DNA from: Isotricha intestinalis
Lineage: Eukaryota > Ciliophora > Litostomatea > Vestibuliferida > Isotrichidae
Direction of reading: 5' to 3'
Assembly (NCBI GenBank): GCA_023807065.1
Contig: JAJJLU010000019.1
Location: 1-45,962 of the forward strand
Length of the DNA stretch: 45,962 nucleotides
Part shown: positions 9,644 to 19,600 of the stretch, in pieces
Numbering within the stretch: position 1 is the first letter of the stretch
Layout of the letters: every line of letters starts with the position of its first letter
Program-made: the position numbers and the translations under genes
The notes under the pieces: model-generated
The model's database searches: none
Told to the model about the DNA's origin: nothing
Seen by the model: the letters and a program-made list of their open reading frames with translations, nothing else

Positions 9644-10657
9644 TTAATTATCATTTTGCATTCTTGTTTTACCATAATAAACTTTAAGACATCCATTAGT
9701 AAAATTGAATCCAAAAATTAATAAAATTCCAATATAATCAAGTAAAACAGTATTTCTATTAAAAATAAAAATATCAGCCAGAAAAGTGAATAAAATTTGA
9801 AAGTAATTAACCATAGAAGCTCTTCCAGCTTTTTCATTTCCAAAAGCAAGAGCCATTAAACTTTGATAACTAACAGCTAAAGAAGCAATAATGAAAATAA
9901 TAATCCAATCATATAAACTCATTTTAATAATCAATTCGATTTTATTGTTGAATAAAATAACTTGTAAAAAATAAATTATAAAGCCAACGAGAGAATATAA
10001 AAAAGGAGTAAGTAAAAAATGAGTTTTTTTACCAATATATCTTAAAATAATATCTTCAAAAGCTTTAAATAAAGCACTTAATAAAACAAATATACTTAAA
10101 ATACCATAAATATTATTTTCAAAGAAATTTAATCCTGGTCTTAATACACAAATAACTCCTATAAAACAAGATATTAAACATATATAATCAAATGTTCTTA
10201 CTTTTTCATTTAATATTATATTTGATAATAAAACTACAATTCCTGGATATAAATAATATATTGAATATACATTACTTATTCTCATATATTTTAAAGAAAA
10301 ACTTGTTAATGATATTGATATTATTGATAATATTGCTCTTATTATTAAAAATAAAAATTCTCTTTTATTTACTTTTATTATTTTTATAAATACTTGTTTA
10401 TCTTTTTGATATATTGTCATTGCAAATATTAAAAATAATATTAACATAAAATTTACTTTGTAAAATAATAAATGATATGATGTTAAAAGTTCATTTCTGT
10501 GTAATGAATATTTTATTAAAATACTGAATAAACTTTTTAACAAACATGAAAAAAACATAAATAATAAACCTTTAAATGATTCAAAAGTTGATTTAGGAAT
10601 TTCTGCTTCTGAAGAATTTATTAATTTAGTTTTTTCTTCTTCTAATAAAGGTTCCAT
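9644..10657 (-). CDS. EamA/DMT-family transporter (SLC35-like)
   Basis: 337 residues with about ten hydrophobic segments after a ~27-residue cytoplasmic N-terminus that contains an acidic dileucine-like signal (EPLLEEEKTKLI). The halves show the drug/metabolite transporter repeat: ISNVYSIYYLYPGIVVLLSN followed by NEKVRTFDYICLISCFIGV in the first EamA unit, and YQSLMALAFGNEKAGRASMV with LDYIGILLIFGFNF in the second. Length is normal for the family. SLC35G and related members move metabolites or nucleotide sugars across plasma or endomembranes; the substrate here cannot be read from sequence. The dileucine motif suggests endosomal or vacuolar targeting (inference). Ends in TAA. Confidence 0.88.
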   Translation of the reverse strand: MEPLLEEEKTKLINSSEAEIPKSTFESFKGLLFMFFSCLLKSLFSILIKYSLHRNELLTSYHLLFYKVNFMLILFLIFAMTIYQKDKQVFIKIIKVNKREFLFLIIRAILSIISISLTSFSLKYMRISNVYSIYYLYPGIVVLLSNIILNEKVRTFDYICLISCFIGVICVLRPGLNFFENNIYGILSIFVLLSALFKAFEDIILRYIGKKTHFLLTPFLYSLVGFIIYFLQVILFNNKIELIIKMSLYDWIIIFIIASLAVSYQSLMALAFGNEKAGRASMVNYFQILFTFLADIFIFNRNTVLLDYIGILLIFGFNFTNGCLKVYYGKTRMQNDN

Positions 10658-11063
10658 AAAATGTATAATCTTAAAAAATATGAAAAATAAAATAAATTAA
10701 AGAATTAAATATAATTTAATTTTAATAAAATAAACTTTTCAATTATCACATTTAGTATATAAAAATCTATAAATAAAATAAATATAAATTAATAAAAAAA
10801 TATAATAACGTGAATTATTGAATTAATTGTTATTTTATTTAATATGTTTGAAATAATAATATTATTTCCCTTTAAAAAATAATATTAATAGGATTTTTAT
10901 AATAATATCTTATAAAAATCTTTTAAATTTCTATTTAAATGATATTTAATAAAAATAAAATATGTTATTAACATTATATATAATTTGAAAATAATATAAA
11001 ATTTTTTAAAAAATAAAATTTAAATTATTTATTTAATAAATAAAAAAAAATAAAAAACTAATA
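10658..11063. other. Intergenic, divergent promoter region
   Basis: About 400 bp between the start of the transporter gene (-) and the start of the basic protein gene (+). It is A/T-only over long stretches, with no ORF, RNA gene or strong repeat recognised. Confidence 0.5.
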
Positions 11064-12020
11064 ATGATTACAGAATATAAATATTTTATAAAATATTCAA
11101 AACCACCTTATTCAAAAAAAACATTTCAAAAAAATTCAATTATTAACTTAGACTTTAAAAAAATATTATCAGAAAGTATTAATAATAATATATTAAGAAA
11201 TGATTTATCTACAAGTAAAATATTAAACAAATTATCATTTAATGAAACAGAAAATTCAATTTTTCGAAGTAAATTAAATTTAAAGAAATCATTTAAAATT
11301 TCAAATAAATTTAAATTTCATAAAAAAATAAATAGTTTATTAGATGATATTCATACTACACAAGACAGTATATCTTCTCAAAGAAATTCGTTAAGAAAAA
11401 AAATAGATAATTATAATAATAAAAGAAGTAATAATGATATTTCTTTTTTTCCTAATTCTTCAAGAGAAAATAGATTAATTAATAAATGGAATAAAATTTA
11501 TACTGATTTAAATAATTTTTCTAAAGAAAATTCTGAAAATAAAAAATTTAAAAAAAAAGTTAAAAGTATTGAGATTATTAATAGTAATTTTTCAAATAAT
11601 ATAAAGAATGATTATCAAATTAAAGAACCTAATTTTATTTTTGGAAATAATGAAAAAAAAGAAAAAAAAAATGAAAAATATGTTTCTCCTCATTGTAATT
11701 TAATTAATTTAACTAGAAAAATGTTAGAAGTTAAAATTTCAAATAGTTTTAGAAGAGGAAAAAATTTAATAAGAAATAATTCTAGAAATAATTTAAAAGA
11801 TATTGAAAGAGAATTTAATATTAAATATAAAATTAGAGAAATTAATAGATTTCAATTTAATGATAAAAAAAGTAAAGTTAGTTATGAAAGAAAAAAAGAA
11901 ATTAAAGATAATAATATTAAATTAATGGATATTTTTAGAAATAATATTCATTCTAAAGATAATTTAATTGAACAAGATATTGATATTAATATTGATAATG
12001 ATGAAAAAATAAAAAAGTAA
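11064..12020 (+). CDS. Basic unknown protein, largely disordered
   Basis: 318 residues, Lys/Asn/Ser/Arg-rich, no signal peptide or membrane segment. The first 20 residues (MITEYKYFIKYSKPPYSKKT) look folded or motif-like. The rest has short charged segments such as RENRLINKWNKIYTDLNNFS and a helical REINRFQFNDKKSKVSYERK, then an acidic Asp/Asn end. I do not recognise a family. Overall character resembles ciliary or cytoskeletal linker proteins, which is only an impression. The ATG at 11064 is the first in frame. It ends in TAA. Confidence 0.55.
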   Translation: MITEYKYFIKYSKPPYSKKTFQKNSIINLDFKKILSESINNNILRNDLSTSKILNKLSFNETENSIFRSKLNLKKSFKISNKFKFHKKINSLLDDIHTTQDSISSQRNSLRKKIDNYNNKRSNNDISFFPNSSRENRLINKWNKIYTDLNNFSKENSENKKFKKKVKSIEIINSNFSNNIKNDYQIKEPNFIFGNNEKKEKKNEKYVSPHCNLINLTRKMLEVKISNSFRRGKNLIRNNSRNNLKDIEREFNIKYKIREINRFQFNDKKSKVSYERKKEIKDNNIKLMDIFRNNIHSKDNLIEQDIDINIDNDEKIKK

Positions 12021-12446
12021 TTTTTTTGAAATTTTTTTTTCTTTTTTAGTATGTAAATTTGAAAAATACATAAATTATAAATGTAAAATAAAAAAATATT
12101 TTTTTAAATAAAACAACAAAAATGATTAACATTAAAAAAGAACTTTTTCAAAATAACAAATAAAAATAAAAGTAAAGAAAAATAGAGTATTATGAATAAG
12201 TTAGGAGTGAATATTATTTAAAATCTAAATATAAATATCATAATAATAAAAAATATAAAAAATTATTCATACAATTTTTAAAAAATAATGAAATTATTAA
12301 ATTTTATTTATTTAAAGGCAGAATAAACTAATAATATATAATAAATTATAAGTTATAAATTTGAGGTAGTTAAATTTAAATATAATTTTTCTAATTAAAA
12401 AAAATATCAAAAATTAAATTTAATTAAATAAAACCCAATTAAAAAA
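12021..12446. other. Intergenic, nothing recognised
   Basis: A/T-rich spacer between two plus-strand genes. No ORF over 30 codons with plausible composition and no structured element seen. Confidence 0.5.
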
Positions 12447-13094
12447 ATGATTAATCAACAAAAAACAGAATTAAAAAAATTTTCCATAAAAAATACAAAA
12501 TTCTTCCAAATAATAGATATCTATTCTCAAAAAATACCATTAAGATTTAAAGGAAATGAAGAATATAATACATCAATAGGATTTATTTTAGGATTTTTAA
12601 CATTATTATTTTATTTTATTATATCTTTTTATTCATTAAAAGATTTATTTCAAAGAAAAAATTTTTCATTAATTTCAAATACAGAATATTCAAAAAATTC
12701 TGCAATTAATTTAAAAAATACTCCTATATTTTTTACTTTATTAAGTCCATATTTTGTTTTTCCAGAAATAAATATACATTTTATTGCTAAAATAATATAT
12801 ATACAAAAAAATAATTCAGGGATATTTCAAAAAGAAATTAATGTAACAAAATGTAATTATTCAAATTTTATAGAAAAATATCCTTCATTCACAGATATAG
12901 AAAAAGAAACATTTGAATTATATTATTGTATAGATACTTCAGAAAATATTTTTCTTTATGGAAAAGAATATAATTCAGAATATTCATTTTTTTCAATTAA
13001 TTTATATGAATGTGTTAATTCAAGTGAGATTAATACTTGTTCAAATTCAAGTACAATTGATACTAATACATATATTTTTATTTTATTTGTATAA
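12447..13094 (+). pseudogene. Multi-pass membrane protein gene, truncated after the N-terminal part
   Basis: 215 residues. FFQIIDIYSQKIPLRFKGNE followed by YNTSIGFILGFLTLLFYFII is the typical opening of a large ciliate family of uncharacterised membrane proteins: an amphipathic segment, a 'Thr-x-x-Gly' turn, the first transmembrane helix (~45-65), then a Cys-containing ectodomain. Those relatives usually run on for several hundred residues and have further membrane spans. Here the frame stops at TAA in the ectodomain, and ten bases later the sequence becomes a GC-rich island unlike its surroundings. No continuation is visible in any frame downstream to 13649. I read this as a gene cut off at a rearrangement or insertion breakpoint; a short expressed protein cannot be excluded. 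Confidence 0.55.
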
Positions 13095-13103
13095 AATTAT
13101 TTT

Positions 13104-13161
13104 CACCTCCTAGGACGCGTCCTGGACGGGGCGCGAATAAGACGAAATAAAATCCACCCTC
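13104..13161. other. GC-rich island with 12-bp palindrome, probable foreign or junction sequence
   Basis: Bases 13104-13135 contain 24 G/C out of 32, in a chromosome that is otherwise almost entirely A/T. At 13112-13123 is the perfect palindrome AGGACGCGTCCT (it includes a MluI site). The GC enrichment fades through 13136-13161 and normal composition returns. It encodes nothing obvious and begins right after the truncated membrane gene. Candidates are a deletion/insertion scar, a mobile-element terminus, or a library or assembly artefact. Confidence 0.7.
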
Positions 13162-13649
13162 AAAATTTTTTTAGGATTTTTTTAAACTTTAATTTATATT
13201 CGTTATTTCTCTTTATAAATAATGAATTTTTTTTCTAAATATTTTTTTTATTTCATTATTTTTAATATCTTTTTTTTTCAATAAATGATAAATCCATATT
13301 CTCCGTTTATTATCTTAGAAATAAAAATCAATTATAAAAATTAAAAATCAAAAATCATTTGAGATCATTTCTAAATATTATTATTTATTGAATTTAAATT
13401 TGGTATATATGAAAATTATATTTATCAACTATTATAAAGAATTTTATTTATAATGAAATTAAAGCTATAATAATGAATCAAAAAAGGATTTGTATTTTTT
13501 TAATTAGTTAACGTTTTAAAAAATAAAAAAAATGAGATAATCATTTTAGAAATTGAATAAGAAAAAGAAATATTGTGAAAATAAATATTTAATAAATGAT
13601 AAATTTAATTTAAATTAAAAAAATAAATTAAAAAGCTAAAATTAAAAAA
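13162..13649. other. Intergenic after the GC island
   Basis: About 490 bp of A/T-rich DNA leading to the giant channel gene. I found no frame that continues the truncated membrane protein and no RNA gene. Confidence 0.45.
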
Positions 13650-16600
13650 ATGACTACAAATAATTCAGAACGTTCGAATCTTTTACACAAATCTTCATCA
13701 AACTTAATTCAAAATATGAATAACGAAAAAAAAATAAATTTTTCATCTTTTAGTCAATCAAGTAGTGAAAATAATAACTCAAACTTAAATAGTATAAGTA
13801 ATCAAAGTCAACAAGTTAAAAATTCAGAAAACAACACTGAAAATGAAAAGGGAAAAGAAAATTCAAATCAATATTCTTCTTCAAACCAAAATTTTACTAG
13901 TGAAGAACAATCCCTAAATAGTAATCAAAAATTGTCAAATTTGAATAAGTCTAATAAAGTAGAAAAAAAAAAATCAAGTGATAAAGAATCTTCTTTTTCA
14001 GAATCTTCAGAATCAGATTCTGAAAATTTATCAAATGAATTAATTAATTTTAAAAATAAAACTAAATGTAGTTATTATGAATATGGAAATTATCCTATTT
14101 ATCAAAGAGTTTATTATTGTGATGTTTGTGACCCAAATTCAACGGAAAAAATCTGTGAAGAATGTTATAAAACTTGTCATGGAAAATGTGTAGGAGATGA
14201 AACAGATTCAATTATTCAAAAAGAAATAAAAACTAAAAAAAATATTATTATTATTGATGAAGAAGAAATCAATAAAAAAAATGAAAATAAATTTTTTTCT
14301 TTTATTTGTTCTTGTGGTTTAAAAAGACATGTTTTAAATCAAAAAGATGAATATATTAAATTTAATTATTGTGTTTTTTTAGAATTAGATATTAAATTAC
14401 ATAATAAAGCGGTTTATTCTTGTGAAAGTTGTGGATTGACAAATTTATGTTATATTTGTTATTTAAAGTGTCATGGGGGAAAATCAAATTGTCAAATTCA
14501 TAAATCTATAACTAATAATCCTAATATAAATAAAAATAAAATTTGTTTATGTAATAATCAGGCTAATCATTGTAATAGAATAATTTTAAATAAATTTATG
14601 AATTATATATTTAATAATCCAAATAATTATGATACAATCCCTTTTGTTTGGAAAGGACAAATTTTAAATTGTGTTTTTGATGGGAGTATATATGAATTAT
14701 TATATGAAAAAATTTTTTCTTTTATTTTATCTTATCATTTAAATGTTACTAAATTCGATGAAAAAAAAATTGACGATAGTACAATTGATAATTTAGCTAG
14801 ATTTGTAATTAATATTACAAAGACTAAAAAATTATATTATTTACATGAAAATTTAATTAAGGTCATTCCAATGAGTAATTTAATATTATTAATTAACTCT
14901 TTTAAAGATGATCAATTAGTTAAATTTGCTCCTTTTATAAGTGGTTTACTTCAATTGTTTCTTGTTTTACATTTAAAAAGAGATTTTCAAGAAATAAAAT
15001 CTCTTTGTTATAGAGATTTTTTATTAACAAATGTTTTAGAAAGAATAAATATGAGACTTATTTTTAATTCAAATTTTTTATACACAAATAAAATTTATAG
15101 TAAATATACAAATGATAATAATTTTATTATTCCTCAAATTTGTATTGATTTTTGTGGAATTTTAAATGAAGCTGTTGAAGTTTTTGAAGAAAATCAATAT
15201 GATAAATTAATAATTAATTACTTAGTTATTTTGGAAATTATATATTTTTGTGTTAAGAGGTTTTTGTTTGATAAAAAAGAATTAATGAAATTAACCAAAA
15301 ATTTAGAAAAATTTAGTATATCCTTTAATACCATAATTAATTTATTATTAAAAGATAACAGTGATATTAATAATTTTAATGCTGTTAGAAAAGCTGTTGA
15401 TTATTTTAGTAAAATTATTTATATAATTATGATTAATTTTAATGATATAATAATTAATGAAAAATTAAATGAAAAAAATATAAATAATAGTGATGATGAA
15501 TCTGAAGATGAAAATAATAAATTTATTCATTATAATTCACCACATTCTAAAATTTTATTTAAAATGATTATTTCAACTTCAATTGTTTTTAACACTCTTA
15601 TTCTAGATTCTCCCACAAAAAAAAATTTAATTTTAAAAAATAATCAAATATTAGATATGCTATCTTTCACAAATAAAATTTTAGAAACATTCACTTTGTC
15701 TGATAATTTATATTTTCTAAAAATGAATGAAATTCAATATTCAGAATTTGAAGATATAAACAATATGAAAGAATATATTTTAAATAGAGAAAAACTAGAA
15801 GAAGAATTACAAATAAAATTTGTTGAGAAAAGAAATTTTACTACCAATAAAGATAGAATAGATTATTTAATTGAAAATGATAGTTTTAAAATGGCAGTTG
15901 CAGAAAATGCAAAAAGAAATTTACAAAATTCAATGTTATTAACTACATATAATTCAAAAGTAAGATTAGAATGTTTATTAAATTTATATTTTTGTTCTAA
16001 AATAGAATATGAACAATTAGATAAAAAATTTCATGATATTTTACTTGAATTTGCTAAAAATTGGACTAAAGAAGACATGAAGATAACTTTAGATGAAGTT
16101 GTTCCAAAAAAATTAGAAAGAAAAAAAACTTCAATAATTATTAAAAATAAAAAAACTATAATTGAAACTCAACAAAATAATTATAAAACTGATTTCCCTT
16201 TAATAAGAGAAAAATTAATAAAAGATTATTTGAGAGAAATTTCTAAATTGACAAAAAAATATTTTCCAAATCTAACTATAGATTATCCTTCTGAAAATGT
16301 ACGTGACCATGAAAAAGATCATTATGAATTTAAAAATTCAAAATATATATCTTTACATACTAATATTATAGTTAGGGAATTAATGATAAGTGGTTTTGAT
16401 AATACTTTAACTAAATTATTTATTATTGATCCAGTTATGAAAAGATATACTCAAGAAACTATTGAAATTATTTTTCATTTTTTATTATTTTTTACTTTAA
16501 CAAAAGAATCTTTAATTCATTTTCTAATTGGAAGAAATCTGTCTAGAATAATTGAAATTTTTAAAACTTTTCCAAAAATAACTTTATATTTTTTGGTTAT

Positions 16601-19600
16601 TATTTCTAAAGGAATTTATTTATATGATATTGATTTAAAAAATCATAAACAAATACCAAATTTATTAAATTTAATTTATGTTTATATTAGAGATAATATT
16701 AATAAAAATTATGATATAGAACATAATGAAAATAACATTCAAGATTGTGTTATATATACTATGGATATTTTATATTATCTATCTTTTTGTTTTGAAATTG
16801 AAAGTTTATCGAAAATAAATGAATTAATAGTAAAAGAAATATCAAAATTAATTAATAAGAATAAAGTAATTCAAATGTTTTCTTTTGAAAAAATTGTAAA
16901 TAAATATAAAAAATTAAAAAATGAAAATATTGAAGAAAATGAAGAAAAAGAATTTGAAGAAGAAGAAGAAAATGAAGGAAACAAAGACAATTCTAAAAAC
17001 AAACAAGTAATAAAAGAACATAAAACTTATAGTATAGATTATATAAAAAAATTATTTATAAATGCAAGTAAAAAACAAATAAATCAAAATATTTTTCCAT
17101 TTAGAGAAATTCCTTTTATAAGAAAAAGATATGTTTTAGTTAATACAGAAGAAAAAGAAAAATTTAAAAATACTTTATTTTGGAATCAAACTAATGATAA
17201 ATTTAAAGGAAGTAGAAGAAGTTCTGTATTTTATACTACATTAAATAAAAATAATGTAAATTTAATTCCAAAATTAAATATACCAATTCAAACTAAAAAA
17301 TCAGGAAGTTTTATAAAATTAAAAGATACTTTAAAGAAATTAAGTCATTCTATTATAGATGAAGAAAAAAGTAATAGTGAGAGTAATGAAAGTTCTGATG
17401 ATAGTTTTCCAGAAATTGATTCTAATGAAGAAGATAAAAATTCTGAATTAAGTCATAAACATTTTGCTCATTATCAAAGTAAAATTATTCAACATTCACA
17501 AAAATTATTTTTTAGTCTTATAAAATTACTCTCTAATATAACTTATTTTTTTGTAATGAAAAATAATGTTTTTAACACTTTTGTTGAAATTAATGATTTA
17601 AAATTTTATCAATTATTATTATCAGAAAATTATTTGACTTTAAAAAATAGAACAACTTTATTAATATTTATTAGAATGGTATATATTAATGATCAAATAG
17701 AAGAAGATAATACACTTTTTTTAAATAAATATATGAATAGTCAGGAATATAGTCAAAATTTAACCATTTTAAGAAATTTAATTGAAGATGATAGTGCAAA
17801 TTATTTAAATATTCCTATTAAAATTTTAAATGATTTAACTGATAATGAAAAAATTTCAAAGTTAAAAAAACTTAAAAATGTTAATGCTTTTAACAGATTT
17901 GAAAATTTAAATAATCTAAAAATTGTAATTGAAATCTTTATTCATGAAATGAAAAATTTATTATATTATATTTATATTGAAGATGATATTGATGATATAA
18001 ATTCTTATTTAACTCAAATTTTAATTAGTATTAAAATTGTTAGTGATGTTTTTATTACTTATGAAATTTCTTCACATATGACTTTATGGTTATATGAATT
18101 AACCAAAGAATTTTTAAATAAAGTTGAATTTTTTATTAATTACTTTAATAACATCAAAGAAAAATTATTTATTAATAATATTAATATTGGAAGTAAATCT
18201 AGAAGAATTGAAGAAATGGAAAAAAAATCTTTTGATATTTATAATATGGAAAAAATCTATGGAATTATTTTAGAAGCTTATCAGGAAATTTATGATAACA
18301 CAAATTTTAATCAAAATTTTAAATTAAATTCTTTTATTTCTAATTATTATAATAGGGATGAAAAAAATTTTAAAAATTTTACTTTAAATAAAACAGAAAT
18401 TCCTTTTTATAATTTTGAACAAGAAGAAAACACAATTTTAAATAGTGATCATATTAAAACTGAAAACAAAGAATATAAAACCTTTTCTTTAATAAGAAAT
18501 TCATATTTAAAACAATTTAATAATTTTTTTAAAACAACATTTTATGATTTAATATGTTGTTCATCTTATGATTTATCATTTAATTATAATCAACTTTTTT
18601 TAAATTATTGTGTAGTATATATTTTTAATTTAAAAAATTTATCAAATGAAAATATGATAACATTTCTTACTATGTTAAATAAATTATTAATATATGAACC
18701 AAGTAAAACTCAAAATTCTCTTTTTAAAATTTTTGAACAAAAAAATAAAACTAAAGATAATGCAATATTAGACTTTAACAATGAATATAATTTAGAAAAA
18801 ACTTTAAGATATGAAGAATATTTCTTTAATAATTTAGGGGTCATTCTCAGAGAAAAAATTAATATAAATATAGTGACTTCTAAAAATATTGTTATATATG
18901 AAAGATATGAAGAAATTAATTATACAACAAAAATCTTAATTCAATTTTTTCAATTATTAGGAGAATGTCATAATAAAGCTTTTCATAATTTAATTATAAC
19001 AGGAAAAATAAATGAAAATTCAAATAATAAATGTACAATAATTTTTAATTCAATGTGTTTTACTTTGAGATATATAATAAATTGTTTTAATAGATGTCAA
19101 AGTTTAATAATGAAAAGTGAATTACCTTTTGATAAATTATTAGTTTTAGCTTTAAATATAAATACATTTATAATTGAATATTTTCAAGGAACTTCATTAG
19201 AAAAATATAAAATAATGTATGATACTTTAAAACAAATATTTCCTTCAATAAAAACATTTCTTTTTTACAAAAGTAAAAATGAAGAAATAAATAAAAATAT
19301 TCTGAATAGTAAATTTTATAAAGAAAAAAGGAATTTTATATTTACAATGAAAATAAATTTATTAGATATGATTTCTTCATTAATTGAAGAAGGAAATGCT
19401 GATAATCCATCTTTAAATACAATAGATGAAATAATAGAAAATTTTTCTCCAGTAGATTTATATGAAGAATCTGTAAGAGCTTTTATTTATATGAATAATA
19501 CAATGAGAGAACTTAAAAATTACTCTATTGACAATGAAAATATTTTACCAATATTAATGGACTTATATAAATATAATGATAATTTTCAAGATTCAATTGA

